Source: Deefgea rivuli DSM 18356 (GTDB lineage: Bacteria; Pseudomonadota; Gammaproteobacteria; Burkholderiales; Chitinibacteraceae). From it: a stretch of DNA of 64,000 nucleotides. The notes beneath the pieces are model-generated. The model was given only the letters and a program-made list of their open reading frames with translations. It had not been told where the DNA came from and did no database searches. The translations under genes were made by a program, and so were the position numbers. Positions 25,156-35,178 of the stretch are shown here, in pieces. Every line of letters starts with the position of its first letter. Within the stretch, counting starts at the first letter, position 1. The stretch lies in the NCBI RefSeq assembly GCF_000620145.1, contig NZ_KK211083.1:264277-328276 (forward strand). The letters are read 5' to 3'.

Positions 25156-26079
25156 ATGAACATCACCGCCGTTAAAGATTATCTGCTGACTTTGCAGCAA
25201 AACATTGTCGCCACCTTGGAAAACCTTGATGGTGCATGTTTTCGTACTGATAGCTGGGAGCGGCCAGAAGGCGGTGGCGGGATTAGTCGATTGATTGAAG
25301 GCGGTGCATTGTTTGAGCGTGGCGGTGTGAATTTTTCGCATGTGATGGGCGCGACTTTGCCGCCGTCGGCCAGCGCGCACCGCCCCGAATTGGCTGGCCG
25401 CGCGTGGGAAGCGATGGGCGTATCGCTGGTGCTGCACCCGCGCAATCCCTACATTCCTACGGTGCATATGAATGTGCGGTTTTTTATTGCCAAAGCAACC
25501 GAAGATAGTGACGCTGAATCTGTGTACTGGTTTGGTGGTGGGATGGACCTGACGCCTTACTACGGTCACGACGATGACGTGAAGCACTTTCACCAAAGCT
25601 GCGCTGATGCGCTCGCGCCATTTGGCGATGATTTGTATCCGCGCTTTAAAGATTGGTGCGACCGTTATTTCTTCTTAAAGCATCGCAACGAAGCGCGTGG
25701 CATAGGCGGAATTTTCTTTGATGATTTTGCTGAGCTGGGTTTTGAGGGCAGCTTTGCGATGCTGCAATCGGTGGGCGATTCATTTTTAAACGCTTACGTA
25801 CCGATTGTGGAGCGCCGCCGTGATTGCGAATACGGCGCGCGCGAAAAGGATTGGCAAGGCTATCGCCGTGGCCGCTACGTCGAATTCAATTTGGTATGGG
25901 ATCGCGGTACGCTGTTTGGTTTGCAATCGGGTGGCCGTACCGAATCGATCTTAATGTCGATGCCGCCGGTGGCGAATTGGCGTTACGATTACCAGCCTGA
26001 GGTAGGGAGCCCCGAGGCTGCTTTGTTGAGTGACTTCTTGCCGATTAAGAATTGGCTTGGCGTCAATTCGGCGGTTTGA
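25156..26079 (+). CDS. hemF: Oxygen-dependent coproporphyrinogen III oxidase
   Basis: The 307-residue enzyme makes protoporphyrinogen IX with oxygen in heme synthesis. The start at 25156 follows a GAGG site nine bases upstream; the TTG at 25141 overlaps that site and is unlikely. Family motifs are clear: '[31 protein letters not shown]', in parts, '[17 protein letters not shown]' with catalytic His, '[22 protein letters not shown]', '[33 protein letters not shown]' in parts. Length is normal. It is the second heme gene in the window after hemA. Confidence 0.97.
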   Translation: MNITAVKDYLLTLQQNIVATLENLDGACFRTDSWERPEGGGGISRLIEGGALFERGGVNFSHVMGATLPPSASAHRPELAGRAWEAMGVSLVLHPRNPYIPTVHMNVRFFIAKATEDSDAESVYWFGGGMDLTPYYGHDDDVKHFHQSCADALAPFGDDLYPRFKDWCDRYFFLKHRNEARGIGGIFFDDFAELGFEGSFAMLQSVGDSFLNAYVPIVERRRDCEYGAREKDWQGYRRGRYVEFNLVWDRGTLFGLQSGGRTESILMSMPPVANWRYDYQPEVGSPEAALLSDFLPIKNWLGVNSAV

Positions 26080-26091
26080 AGACTCGAGGGA

Positions 26092-27327
26092 TTATTTTTT
26101 AATTTCAGCTAAGCGTTGGTTATGTGTTTTTAGCCAATTGAATAAGTCTTTTGCAGGCATCGGTCGGCCAATAAAATAGCCCTGACCGATATTGCAGCCA
26201 AACCGCTGCAATAGCCGCCAATCTTCTAATGTTTCAATGCCTTCGGCGACGGTCGACATGCCGAGCCGATTGGCCATTTCAATTGCCGATTGCAAAATAA
26301 TCGCCAGATTGTTTCTTTCGTGCGCGCCGTTGACAAAAGATTGATCGATTTTTAGCTCAGTAAATGGAATCCGCGCCAGTTGCTGCATCGAAGAAAACCC
26401 CGTTCCATAATCATCAATCGATAAACCAAAGCCTTTTAAGCGCAAGCGCGCCAATGTGCCGAGTGCCGCTCCGAGGTTATTCACGACCGAGCTTTCGGTC
26501 ACTTCCCAAATAATTTGCTGGTTGGGCACATGATGCAGTGGCGGTAGTTTGGCGATTTCTTGGAAGAAACTCAGCGAGCTAAGTAATCTGGGCGAGAGGT
26601 TAATGGCGCAGCTAATTTGCAAGCTGCGTTCGTTCCAGATTGCGCATTGCGCAATCGATTGTTCGGCAATCGCAAGTGTTAATAAGCGAATGATTTGATC
26701 GGATTGCTCGGCCATCGGGATAAAAAAATCGGGCGGAATAATGCCAAGCTCAGGGTGTATCCAGCGCGCCAGCGCTTCCACGCCTTTGAGCATGCCGGTG
26801 TTAATGTCGACTTTGGGTTGAAAATAAGGAACGACTTCGCGGTTGGAAATGGCCAGCAGTAGGTCTTGTTCGGTGAGCTGTTCGACCAATGGCGAGAGCT
26901 TGTCTTTTGGCCGCGCGTGATTCGGTTGCTCTAGGCGATTTAAAATCTGCACCAACTGGTTTAAATGCAGCGGTTTTTTTAAGCCACCCAATAGGGTTTG
27001 GCCTAGCGCTGCGGTCATGCTGGTGACGCTACTAATCAGGCTTTCTTCGCGGCTAGAGGCAATCACCAACGGGATTTGATAGTTCAGTTCCTGCAACTGC
27101 TGAATCAGCTCGATGCCGTCCATTGCTGGCATTTCGAGATCAATCATCATAATGGTCGGCTTCATTTTTAATAAATCTAACAAAGCGAGTGCTTCGACGC
27201 CATTATTGGCCTGATAAATCAGTTCAATACCCAACTCTTGGCATAGCTCGGCGGCAAAGCTGCGCTGAATCGGGCTATCGTCGACAATAAGAACGGAGTC
27301 GATTTGATGAAGTAACTTATCGGCCAT
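26092..27327 (-). CDS. Receiver-EAL response regulator (c-di-GMP phosphodiesterase)
   Basis: The 411-residue protein has an N-terminal receiver domain (about 10-130, phosphoacceptor Asp63 in 'MIDLEMP', Lys in 'LKKPLHL') and an EAL domain (about 155-405). Catalytic residues look intact: 'GVEALARW' with Glu184, '[10 protein letters not shown]', 'ELKIDQSFV' and 'AEGIET'. It should hydrolyse c-di-GMP to pGpG when phosphorylated or partnered. It is the last gene of the chemosensory operon and overlaps cheB by 11 bases, so CheA may be its kinase. This would tie receptor input to the second messenger that governs motility and biofilm. Confidence 0.88.
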   Translation of the reverse strand: MADKLLHQIDSVLIVDDSPIQRSFAAELCQELGIELIYQANNGVEALALLDLLKMKPTIMMIDLEMPAMDGIELIQQLQELNYQIPLVIASSREESLISSVTSMTAALGQTLLGGLKKPLHLNQLVQILNRLEQPNHARPKDKLSPLVEQLTEQDLLLAISNREVVPYFQPKVDINTGMLKGVEALARWIHPELGIIPPDFFIPMAEQSDQIIRLLTLAIAEQSIAQCAIWNERSLQISCAINLSPRLLSSLSFFQEIAKLPPLHHVPNQQIIWEVTESSVVNNLGAALGTLARLRLKGFGLSIDDYGTGFSSMQQLARIPFTELKIDQSFVNGAHERNNLAIILQSAIEMANRLGMSTVAEGIETLEDWRLLQRFGCNIGQGYFIGRPMPAKDLFNWLKTHNQRLAEIKK

Positions 27328-28432
27328 ATTGATCGATAGCCTGTGAAATTTTATCGAGCGTAATAATGTGATTCACGCCGCCTAGTGAGATGGCCTCTTT
27401 GGGCATGCCAAAGACGACGCAACTCGCTTCATCTTGTGCGTAGGTAACGGCACCCGTGTCGTACATTTCTTTGAGGCCACGTGCGCCGTCGTCGCCCATG
27501 CCGGTCATGATGACGCCGATGGCATTCTTACCTGCGCTTTTGGCGACTGAGCGAAACAGCACGTCAACCGAAGGACGATGGCGTGATACGAGTGGGCCGT
27601 CGATGACTTCGACGTGATATTGCGCGCCGCTGCGTTTGACCAGCATGTGCTTGCCGCCGGGGGCAATTAAAGCGCGTCCGCGTACAATTCGGTCGTTATT
27701 TTTAGCTTCGAAAACTTCAATTTTGCAGAGCGAGTTCAGGCGATTGGCAAAGCTTTGCGTGAATTTTTCGGGCATGTGCTGCACGATGACGATACCTGGG
27801 CACGTGACTGGTAGCGCGGTGAGCACCACTTCCAGCGCTTGGGTACCGCCGGTGGAGGTGCCTAGTGCGATGATTTTTTCGGTGGTTGGCAAATGCTGAC
27901 CGCTGCCGGGGGCGTCCATAATCGCATCGGCGGTGAGCTTAGGGGCGTTCATCCGCTCGTTAGTTAGGCTATTGCCATTATTTTTGTTTTGGCTGCTGTT
28001 GTTGCTATTAAAGCTGGGGCGAGGCAAGCCTACTCTGGCCATACCCGCTTCACGAATGGCAGAGATAAGTTGATTTGAGCTGTCTTGCAGAAAATCGCGT
28101 AGACCCAGCGTGGGCTTGGTAATGATACTGATTGCACCAGCGGCTAGTGCCTCGATGGTGATGTCGGCGCCGCGCTCAGTCAGCGTCGAGCAAATCACTA
28201 CTGGCGTTGGGCGCGTGCTCATAATTTGTTTCAAAAAAGTAATGCCGTCCATTCTGGGCATTTCAATGTCGAGCAAAATGACATCCGGCCATTGCGTTTT
28301 CATTTTTGCCATCGCGAAAATCGGATCGGGTGCAGTGCCGATCACTTCGATGTCTTTGTATTTGGCGAGTAGATCTTGCATCACCTGCCGTACGACCGAT
28401 GAGTCATCCACAATGAGCACTTTGATAGTCAT
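27317..28432 (-). CDS. cheB: Chemotaxis response regulator methylesterase CheB
   Basis: The 371-residue protein removes methyl groups from receptors and deamidates glutamines. The receiver domain (1-120) has phosphoacceptor Asp55 in 'LLDIEMP'. A linker of about 50 residues rich in Asn, Ser and Pro leads to the methylesterase domain with the Ser193 ('GTSTGGT'), His219 ('QHMPEKF') and Asp314 ('GMGDDGARG') triad. The linker is longer than in E. coli CheB. It is followed with an 11-base overlap by the REC-EAL gene; a gap of about 110 bases separates it from cheD. Confidence 0.95.
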   Translation of the reverse strand: MTIKVLIVDDSSVVRQVMQDLLAKYKDIEVIGTAPDPIFAMAKMKTQWPDVILLDIEMPRMDGITFLKQIMSTRPTPVVICSTLTERGADITIEALAAGAISIITKPTLGLRDFLQDSSNQLISAIREAGMARVGLPRPSFNSNNSSQNKNNGNSLTNERMNAPKLTADAIMDAPGSGQHLPTTEKIIALGTSTGGTQALEVVLTALPVTCPGIVIVQHMPEKFTQSFANRLNSLCKIEVFEAKNNDRIVRGRALIAPGGKHMLVKRSGAQYHVEVIDGPLVSRHRPSVDVLFRSVAKSAGKNAIGVIMTGMGDDGARGLKEMYDTGAVTYAQDEASCVVFGMPKEAISLGGVNHIITLDKISQAIDQYGR

Positions 28433-28541
28433 GATTGAACCTTGGCGATCTGCGTGATGTAAGCGAAATGCATTGGCATCGCTTGGCTTGCTGTTTTAGG
28501 GCTAGGCCGTGTTGTTGCATAAAAATTGCCATTAATGCTCA

Positions 28542-29084
28542 TCACGTGCCTCTTTGAGCTGGCAGGTCTGCGCGCTTGAGCTGGGTTTTACCTTGTTCAA
28601 TTGCAATCGTTCCACTGTTTAAATTGAGGCGTATATAGCGGTAGCCATTGCCGTTAATGTCTTTGTGGGCAATACATAGCTTATGTTCGTTTAAAAATCG
28701 CACTGCAAATTCGGTATTGCTAAAGCCTATTGGCTGCTGCGTGGATTCGATGGAAAAAATACGCCCACCGCCAAAGACTTGAATTACATAATGTTCAGCT
28801 GGCATACCTAGATGCTTAATGTGTTTTAGCATCATTTTGAGTGCCTCATCCCCATATCGTGTATTGGGCTCACTGCTTGAGAGGTGGACTGCATTGCGAC
28901 GACTAGGCAGTAAAAAATGGCACATACCACCCACGTGAGTTTGCGGATGCCAAAAAGTAACCGCCACACAAGATCCCAATAAGGTTTCAATGACTTCATT
29001 GCCTTGACCAAAATACAGGTCGCCTAAATTAAGGACGACGCGCTTGGTGCTTAAGTCCCGATTTGGTAGATCGATGGGCCGCAT
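28542..29084 (-). CDS. cheD: Chemoreceptor glutamine deamidase CheD
   Basis: The 180-residue protein deamidates receptor glutamines and can bind CheC or CheY in other bacteria. The Cys of 'LLGSCVAVTFW' and the His of 'GGMCHFLLP' form the catalytic pair, and 'KHIKHLGMPAEHYVIQVFGGG' is conserved in the family. It overlaps the end of cheR by 34 bases. No cheC is present in the cluster. Confidence 0.93.
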   Translation of the reverse strand: MRPIDLPNRDLSTKRVVLNLGDLYFGQGNEVIETLLGSCVAVTFWHPQTHVGGMCHFLLPSRRNAVHLSSSEPNTRYGDEALKMMLKHIKHLGMPAEHYVIQVFGGGRIFSIESTQQPIGFSNTEFAVRFLNEHKLCIAHKDINGNGYRYIRLNLNSGTIAIEQGKTQLKRADLPAQRGT

Positions 29085-29908
29085 GATTTGAGTTTCAAAT
29101 TAACATCAAGACCATTGAGAGATTCTGCGTGTCCAATAAACAACCAAGCGCCCGGTTTAAGGTGGTGGCAGATGTTTTGTATGACTTGAACTTTGGTCGG
29201 AGGATCAAAATAAATCAGTACATTCCGCAGAAAAATCACGTCAAATAGACCTAAATTGTGTGGTAATTCGAGCAGGTTTTTTTGCGAAAAATGCACCCGA
29301 TCTCGTAGTTGTTGCTGTACTAAAAAGTGTCCTTCATAGGCATCGCTACCGCGCAGGCAGTGCTGTTTTAGATAGTGGTCGGGGATTTTTTCGCCCCGTT
29401 GCAATGGGTAAAGCCCGCGTTTGGCATAGCTTAAAACTCGGCTGCTGATATCCGATGCTTCAATATGCCAAGGCATTGTTTTTCGATGCTGATCGAGCAG
29501 CATCGCAATCGAATAGGCCTCTTCGCCTGTTGAACTAGCGGCAGACCAAATCCGCACATCGGCGTGGCGAGCCAGCGCGGGTAAAATCTTTTGGGCTAAA
29601 AATGTGAAATGGCCGCTCTCGCGAAAAAAATAGGTTTCATTGGTGGTGATTAAATCAATCGCCCTTTGTTGCTCGGCTTCTTCGCCAGGGGTTGTGATGA
29701 GCTGGTGATAGGCGCGCAAATCGGGCAGCTCAAGCTCGTTGATTCGCGCGGCGAGTCGCCCAGTGAGTAGCGATTTTTTATTCGCACTCAAATACAGGCC
29801 AATCGCTTGCTGAAAAAAACCTTGAAATAAGGCCATTTCGGCATCGCTCGCCTCTAAAGGGCGAGGCAAGATGCTGGCTGGCTTGTGCTTCATGGCATTC
29901 AAGGTCAT
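29051..29908 (-). CDS. cheR: Chemotaxis protein methyltransferase CheR
   Basis: The 285-residue enzyme methylates receptor glutamates with S-adenosylmethionine. An N-terminal helical domain (about 20-90) is followed by the SAM-binding domain with 'RIWSAASSTGEEAYSIAMLL' and 'FDVIFLRNVLIYFDP'. The start ATG overlaps the cheW stop in an ATGA, and the end overlaps cheD by 34 bases, so the three are translationally coupled. Confidence 0.95.
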   Translation of the reverse strand: MTLNAMKHKPASILPRPLEASDAEMALFQGFFQQAIGLYLSANKKSLLTGRLAARINELELPDLRAYHQLITTPGEEAEQQRAIDLITTNETYFFRESGHFTFLAQKILPALARHADVRIWSAASSTGEEAYSIAMLLDQHRKTMPWHIEASDISSRVLSYAKRGLYPLQRGEKIPDHYLKQHCLRGSDAYEGHFLVQQQLRDRVHFSQKNLLELPHNLGLFDVIFLRNVLIYFDPPTKVQVIQNICHHLKPGAWLFIGHAESLNGLDVNLKLKSCGPSIYQIGT

Positions 29909-30465
29909 GGCGCAAGAGCAACAGCGTGCTCGGGCGAGCTGCCAGATAGACCAATTAGCGCGGACATTTCATCGACTGCCAAGACGCGTTGAATGTCTAA
30001 AGCAATGACAAAGCGCTCGCCCAAGCTAATCATGCCATCAATAAAATCAGCGCGAATTTGTGCGCCGAAATTCGGTGCAGGTTCAATTTGGCTAGGCTCA
30101 ATTGTGAGTACTTCATTGACCGCATCAACCATGATGCCCAGTGCTAAAACGGTCTCATCTTGGGTGACTTCTAAAATGACGATGCAAGTGCGGCGCGAAA
30201 TTTCGGTATTGGCGCGGCCAAAGCGTGCAGCCAAGTCAATGACTGGCACGACCGCACCGCGCAAATTAATAACGCCACGTAAAAAATTGGGCATCAGCGG
30301 AATTTCGGTCAGGCCAGAGAATTCGATAATTTCACGAATATTTTCGATTGGAATGGCAAAAATTTCACCACCCAAAGTGAGGGTTAAAAACTGCCGCCCT
30401 TGCGGCAGGTCTTCGGCGCGAATGGCTGCGCGGGTCGTGCTTTGCGTGAGTAAACTGCCCATCAT
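29905..30465 (-). CDS. cheW: Chemotaxis coupling protein CheW
   Basis: The 186-residue adaptor links receptors to CheA. It is read from the ATG at 30465; another ATG follows at 30462, and an upstream TTG is less likely. 'QFLTLTLGGEIFAIPIENIR', 'FLRGVINLRGAVVPVIDLAARFG' in parts and 'FIDGMISLGERFVIALDIQRV' are the CheW fold strands. An N-terminal extension of about 25 residues is present. It starts ten bases after the receptor gene stop and overlaps cheR by four. Confidence 0.93.
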   Translation of the reverse strand: MMGSLLTQSTTRAAIRAEDLPQGRQFLTLTLGGEIFAIPIENIREIIEFSGLTEIPLMPNFLRGVINLRGAVVPVIDLAARFGRANTEISRRTCIVILEVTQDETVLALGIMVDAVNEVLTIEPSQIEPAPNFGAQIRADFIDGMISLGERFVIALDIQRVLAVDEMSALIGLSGSSPEHAVALAP

Positions 30466-30474
30466 AAGCCCCAA

Positions 30475-32103
30475 TCAAAAGCGCGAAAAATTAGCTTCAT
30501 CAACAGCATCGTTGCCTGAGTCGAGCATTGAAACTCGGCCAGTACGCGTTGCAGCATGGCGTGGTGCTACAGAACGTCTGCTATTGCTATTACTTAAGCG
30601 GAAGAAGCGAATCATTTCCTGTAGCTGGATTGCTTGCGCGCTCATTTCTTCGGATGTGGACGACAGTTGCTCTGATGCCGATGCATTCATTTGCGTGGTA
30701 TGCGAGAGCTGGCTCACGGCGGAGTTGATTTGATCCAAACCGCTAGTTTGCTCGCGCGATGCGGCGCTGATTTCTTGCACTAAGTCCGCTGTTTTGCGGA
30801 TTGCCGGTACCATTTGATCGAGCAATATTCCGGCTCGCTCTGCGAGCATCACGCTATTACTCGCGACTTCAGAAATTTCCTGTGCGGCAACTTGGCTGCG
30901 CTCAGCCAGCTTGCGTACTTCGGCCGCCACGACGGCAAAGCCTTTGCCATGTTCGCCAGCGCGAGCGGCTTCAATCGCTGCATTCAGTGCCAATAGATTG
31001 GTTTGGTAGGCAATATCATCGACAATGCCGATTTTTTTGGCAATTTGACGCATCGCCGCGACAGTTTGTTTGACGGCTTCGCCGCCTTCAACGGCATCAG
31101 TGGATGACTTGCTGGCCATGCCATCGGTGACGCGAGCATTGTCTGAGTTTTGTGAGACGGTTGAAGCAATTTCTTCCACCGCAGCGCTGGTTTGCTCAAC
31201 ACTAGAAGCTTGCTCAGATGCATTCTGGCTCAATGATTGCGCTGAGGCTGAAACTTCTTCGGAGGCGGAAGCCAGTGCATTGGCGGTGTCACTTACCTCG
31301 CTCATCACGCTGGTGAGTTTGCTGACCATTTGCTGCGTGTTAAATAAGAGGCTGTGATTGTCATTTGGGCGTAATTGAATTTGGACGGTGAGGTCGCCTT
31401 CTGAAATTTTCTTCAGCGTATCAACGACTTCAGCGGGTTCGCCACCGATTTGATTGACGATGAGGCGGGTAATCCAGATACCAATAAAGATGGCTAAAGC
31501 AAAGCTTGCCAGCATGGCGATGGTCATTGTTCTGCTGATGTTTTCTACGATGACGTTACTTTCTTTATCTGCAGCAGACGCGACGTCGTTGTTTATTTTT
31601 ATCAGGGCATTTACGATTCCGATGATTTTCTCATATTCAGGGCGAACTACTTCACGAAGGTGCTGAGTTGCTTCCTCAATTTTTCCGGCCTTGATTAATT
31701 CAAAGGTCTGACCAGAAACTTGGCGATAGGTGATAATCTGTTGATCGTAAGTCGCGATTAAGGTTGATTCTTCTTGGGTGAGTAGTGTGTTTTTATATTT
31801 GGTAAACAGCTCGTTATTTTCATTTTTGGTGACCTCGTATTTGGCGAACTGATCCGCGAGGTTTTTTTCATCATTGAGAATAATTGCAACGTAGAGGCGA
31901 CGGTAGTTTTCGATGGTGTTGGATTTGATTTCGCTCAAATCACGGATGGGCACTAATTGATTGGCGAAGACACTGGAGACCATGTCGCTCAGTTTACCAA
32001 TCTGGGTGTAGGAGTACGCACCCAAAGCCAAAGTCAGCGAGGCAACGATGAGGAAGGTGCTAATGAGTTTGGTATTGAGACGTAAGTTATAGAACCATTG
32101 CAT
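30475..32103 (-). CDS. Methyl-accepting chemotaxis protein with 4-helix-bundle sensor
   Basis: The 542-residue receptor has a first membrane helix (about 10-32), a periplasmic four-helix-bundle sensor (about 33-185), a second membrane helix (about 190-212), a HAMP domain (213-265) and a cytoplasmic coiled coil. The hairpin tip '[21 protein letters not shown]' binds CheA and CheW. The C-terminal tail after about 500 is basic and Ser/Arg-rich and ends 'EANFSRF', without the NWETF pentapeptide that recruits CheR in E. coli. The ligand is unknown. It lies inside the che operon between cheA and cheW. Confidence 0.93.
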   Translation of the reverse strand: MQWFYNLRLNTKLISTFLIVASLTLALGAYSYTQIGKLSDMVSSVFANQLVPIRDLSEIKSNTIENYRRLYVAIILNDEKNLADQFAKYEVTKNENNELFTKYKNTLLTQEESTLIATYDQQIITYRQVSGQTFELIKAGKIEEATQHLREVVRPEYEKIIGIVNALIKINNDVASAADKESNVIVENISRTMTIAMLASFALAIFIGIWITRLIVNQIGGEPAEVVDTLKKISEGDLTVQIQLRPNDNHSLLFNTQQMVSKLTSVMSEVSDTANALASASEEVSASAQSLSQNASEQASSVEQTSAAVEEIASTVSQNSDNARVTDGMASKSSTDAVEGGEAVKQTVAAMRQIAKKIGIVDDIAYQTNLLALNAAIEAARAGEHGKGFAVVAAEVRKLAERSQVAAQEISEVASNSVMLAERAGILLDQMVPAIRKTADLVQEISAASREQTSGLDQINSAVSQLSHTTQMNASASEQLSSTSEEMSAQAIQLQEMIRFFRLSNSNSRRSVAPRHAATRTGRVSMLDSGNDAVDEANFSRF

Positions 32104-32154
32104 GTTAAATCCCTCCTGCGGGTATATAAGGTCAAATTAGTTTGAACTTTTGTT

Positions 32155-34332
32155 TTATTCAATGCGGGCGACAGGTTGCGGTTGCGTATGTGGATCTTTG
32201 TGTCCTGCCATTTGTACTAGGTGAGGAACGTCAAGAATCAATGAAACCTGCCCATTACCTAAAATGGTTGAGCCGCCGATGCCTTTCATTTGTTGGAACA
32301 AAAGGCCCAGTGGTTTGATGACGGCTTGGAATTCGCCGAGGAGTTGGTCGACCACCAAACCGGCGCGTTGCGAGCCGTATTGCACGACGACGAGGCTTTC
32401 TCTTTGTTGCGCTGCGGCGGGCGGATGCCCAAAAAGTGAGCGCAAGCGCACAAAGGGCAGCGGTTCACCACGTAATTTGATGATGTTGTGTTGATAGTCT
32501 TGTCCAACTAAGTCGACGCATTCAATAACGAGTTCGAGTGGTATCACATACACCGCGCCATTGACCATGACTTGAAAGCCATCAATGATCGCTAATGTCA
32601 GTGGTAAGCGAATTTTGATGGTTGCACCGTGACCTGGGCTGCTGATGACCTCGACTTCGCCGCGTAGCGCTTCGATGTTTTTTCGCACCACATCCATCCC
32701 AACGCCTCGACCAGAGAGGTTGGTTACTTTTTCTGCGGTGGAAAATCCGGCTTCAAAAATCAGTCGATAAATATCGCTGTCAGATAAATTATGGTCGGCT
32801 TGAATCAGGCCGCGTTCAAGCGCTTTGGCTAAAATCCGCTCTTTATTCAGGCCGCGCCCATCGTCAGAGACTTCAATGACAATGCTGCCTGAGTCATGAA
32901 AGGCATTTAGTCGCATTACGCCGCAAGCGGGTTTGCCTGCGGCAATCCGATCTGCTGTCGATTCAAGGCCGTGATCCATTGCATTGCGAACAATGTGCAT
33001 CAGCGGATCGGATAATTTTTCGACCATCGATTTGTCGAGTTCGGTATCGGCACCCGTGATAACGAGATCGATCTCTTTTTCTAAATCCCGCGCCACTTCG
33101 CGAACGACGCGTGGGAAGCGCTGAAAAACTTCACCAATCGGCACCATACGCAATGTGAGCGCCGCATCGCGAATTTGCTCGACCAAAACCGACACCGATT
33201 GCGCTGCTTCTTCAAACGCGGTGACTGATTTTTGTTTGGCGACCAAATTGGCACCTGCGCCAGCAATGACGAGTTCACCGACTAGATCAATCAGTTGGTC
33301 GAGTTTGCCGACTTCGACTTTGATAAATTTTTGCTCGTGACTGCGTTTTTCTTCGCTTTGTTTTTGTTTACTCAGCGCCGCAGAAACCACATTCACTGGA
33401 ACGACTTGCTGATTCACCAGCATTGTGCCCAAAGGAGGGGGCGGCTCTTGACCTTGCTGCTGATTAAGTAGACGTTCTAGCTCGCTTTCGGTGAGTGCGC
33501 CGCCATTGACCAAAATTTCACCTAAACGGCCAGCGGGCTCGGTGAGTCCCTCGATTAATTGCAGGTATTCGTCAATTTTGCTGTGCGGCGGCAAAATGCG
33601 GATTTGGCTTTCTTCGCGAACAAATTCAAATACGCCTTCGATGCTATTGCGATCGGCGGTCGATTCAAAATCAATTTCATAACCCAGATAGCTGCTTTCT
33701 GCATCGAAATGCTCGGCATCAGGCAAGGTATCGATCAAGGTATGCAGATGGACGATTCGTCCTAGCGTACACAGATAACGAATAAACGACAGTGGATCTA
33801 AGCCTTGGCGTAGCACGTCTTCATTAAAGCGCAGCGAAATATGCCAATTGTCATTATCAACACGCTCGCCCTCATCGACTTCTACGCGTGGCGCTTGATC
33901 TGCTGCCTTGCTGGTTTCGAGCGCGGTGGTGACTTCAGCGGGCAAATCCAAATAACTTTTTAGCTCGGTTTCAAGTTGAAGTCGCAGTGCTGGGTTGGGT
34001 TCTTCTTGCTCGGTGCTGCGCTCAATGGCATCAATCAACGACGCAATATAGTCACCCGATTTGAGGAGTAGCGAGAGCATGGCTTCATCAATGGCGAGCT
34101 TGCCATTACGAACGCGATCCAACACGCTTTCAACAATGTGCGTGAAGCTCACTACATTATCGAAGGCGAATAATCCGGCTGAACCTTTGATCGTGTGTGC
34201 TGCGCGAAAAATAGCGTTAATGCCATCGGGGCCGCCGCTACCGGCTTCAATTTGCAGCAGCGCGTCTTCCATCGCGACGAGGAGTTCCCTTGCTTCTTCA
34301 ACCAGCGCATGGCGGGCAGCATCGAGATTCAT
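32155..34332 (-). CDS. cheA: Chemotaxis sensor histidine kinase CheA
   Basis: The 725-residue kinase has an HPt domain (1-105, phosphorylated His46 in 'AAHTIKGSAG'), a long middle region (about 160-350), a dimerisation domain, an ATPase domain with 'HIVRNAMDHGLES', 'DDGRGL' and 'LSGRGVGMDVVRKNIE', and a C-terminal CheW-like regulatory domain. The middle region does not show a clear CheY-binding P2 domain; it carries 'LTESELERLLNQQQGQEPPP', a pattern seen in CheA proteins of this lineage. Its ATG overlaps the stop of the STAS gene by four bases. It would phosphorylate CheY, CheB and possibly the REC-EAL protein. Confidence 0.95.
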   Translation of the reverse strand: MNLDAARHALVEEARELLVAMEDALLQIEAGSGGPDGINAIFRAAHTIKGSAGLFAFDNVVSFTHIVESVLDRVRNGKLAIDEAMLSLLLKSGDYIASLIDAIERSTEQEEPNPALRLQLETELKSYLDLPAEVTTALETSKAADQAPRVEVDEGERVDNDNWHISLRFNEDVLRQGLDPLSFIRYLCTLGRIVHLHTLIDTLPDAEHFDAESSYLGYEIDFESTADRNSIEGVFEFVREESQIRILPPHSKIDEYLQLIEGLTEPAGRLGEILVNGGALTESELERLLNQQQGQEPPPPLGTMLVNQQVVPVNVVSAALSKQKQSEEKRSHEQKFIKVEVGKLDQLIDLVGELVIAGAGANLVAKQKSVTAFEEAAQSVSVLVEQIRDAALTLRMVPIGEVFQRFPRVVREVARDLEKEIDLVITGADTELDKSMVEKLSDPLMHIVRNAMDHGLESTADRIAAGKPACGVMRLNAFHDSGSIVIEVSDDGRGLNKERILAKALERGLIQADHNLSDSDIYRLIFEAGFSTAEKVTNLSGRGVGMDVVRKNIEALRGEVEVISSPGHGATIKIRLPLTLAIIDGFQVMVNGAVYVIPLELVIECVDLVGQDYQHNIIKLRGEPLPFVRLRSLFGHPPAAAQQRESLVVVQYGSQRAGLVVDQLLGEFQAVIKPLGLLFQQMKGIGGSTILGNGQVSLILDVPHLVQMAGHKDPHTQPQPVARIE

Positions 34333-34646
34333 ACTTTTTCTCCTCTTGGCATCAAGAGTGGATCACCCAGTTGCGCCGCTAAATTGAGTAATTCAATCGC
34401 ATTGAGCACGCTGGGACTGTGATGGCTGTATTGCATGATTTTCTGTTGCCGCGTGGCTTCCTGCTTGAGAAACAGCAAAAGTTGAATTCCCGCGCTATCG
34501 ATTTCGTCGATTGCCGAAAGGTTAATTTCTAAGGTATCGATGGCCGTCGATAAAGTACTAAGGAGCGCGGTTTTTTGCTCCGCCGCTTCAAAAATAGTCA
34601 GGCTACTGTCCGCGTGAACTACTGTATGCGCTTGCGAGGTACTCAT
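34329..34646 (-). CDS. STAS-domain protein in the che operon
   Basis: The 105-residue protein has a single STAS domain like anti-sigma factor antagonists. 'LSAIDEIDSAGIQLLLFLKQ' contains Ser51 at the phosphorylation site and the preceding strand. Small STAS proteins next to cheA occur in several proteobacterial chemosensory clusters; their role is not settled. It is coupled to cheA by a four-base overlap. No partner kinase or sigma factor gene is seen in the window. Confidence 0.82.
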   Translation of the reverse strand: MSTSQAHTVVHADSSLTIFEAAEQKTALLSTLSTAIDTLEINLSAIDEIDSAGIQLLLFLKQEATRQQKIMQYSHHSPSVLNAIELLNLAAQLGDPLLMPRGEKV

Positions 34647-34714
34647 TGCCGCTCCTGTACACTTGAAAATCTGCGCTGTGCTAAATTGTACCTATCTATC
34701 AACAATTAATTCAT

Positions 34715-34763
34715 GGGTATATTAATGAAGGCTTTTAGGATTAATGACCTAATGGCAATACCT
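34715..34763. repeat. Dispersed intergenic palindrome, copy 7
   Basis: GGGTATATTAATGAAGGC at the left and GACCTAATGGCAATACCT at the right, in the spacer between cheY and the STAS gene. This copy lies inside an operon-like series, not at its end, so it could separate two transcripts or alter message stability. Confidence 0.65.
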
Positions 34764-34782
34764 ATGTCTAATTGCTGGTTTT

Positions 34783-35151
34783 TTATGCCATGATTAATTT
34801 AGAAATTGCATCGAGCAAAGCGGGCGGCTGAAAAGGTTTGAGTACCCATGCTCGTACACCAGCGGCTTTGCCTTCTTGCTTTTTGCTGTCGTCTCCTTCG
34901 GTGGTCAGCATGATAATGGGCGTGAATTTATAGTTTGGTAGCAATTTGGCGGCTTTCACAAAGCTGATGCCATCCATATTGGGCATATTGACGTCGGAAA
35001 TAATCAGGTTGTATTTGCGACCGTCGAGCTTGGTGAGTGCATCTTTGCCATCACATGCTTCGACCACGTCATAACCCGCGCTTTTTAAAGCGATGCCAAC
35101 GGTTTGGCGCATGCTGAATGAGTCATCCACGATAAGAATAGTCTTTGCCAT
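34783..35151 (-). CDS. cheY: CheY-type single-domain response regulator
   Basis: The 122-residue receiver has the acidic pair Asp9-Asp10, the phosphoacceptor Asp53 ('IISDVNMP'), the conserved Thr in 'IIMLTTEG' and Lys in 'VLKPFQP'. It is the CheA target that carries the signal onward. It sits between the upstream receptor and the STAS gene. The 'SFSMRQTVG' start resembles CheY proteins of such non-enteric clusters. Whether it acts on a flagellar motor or another output cannot be told; no flagellar genes are in the window. Confidence 0.92.
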   Translation of the reverse strand: MAKTILIVDDSFSMRQTVGIALKSAGYDVVEACDGKDALTKLDGRKYNLIISDVNMPNMDGISFVKAAKLLPNYKFTPIIMLTTEGDDSKKQEGKAAGVRAWVLKPFQPPALLDAISKLIMA

Positions 35152-35178
35152 ATTGCTGTTCCCTCTAAATTTGCGTGA

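Noticed and set aside
32110..32154. GGGTATATAAGG near 32118 as another dispersed palindrome
   Set aside because: There is no complementary right arm ending in ATACC.
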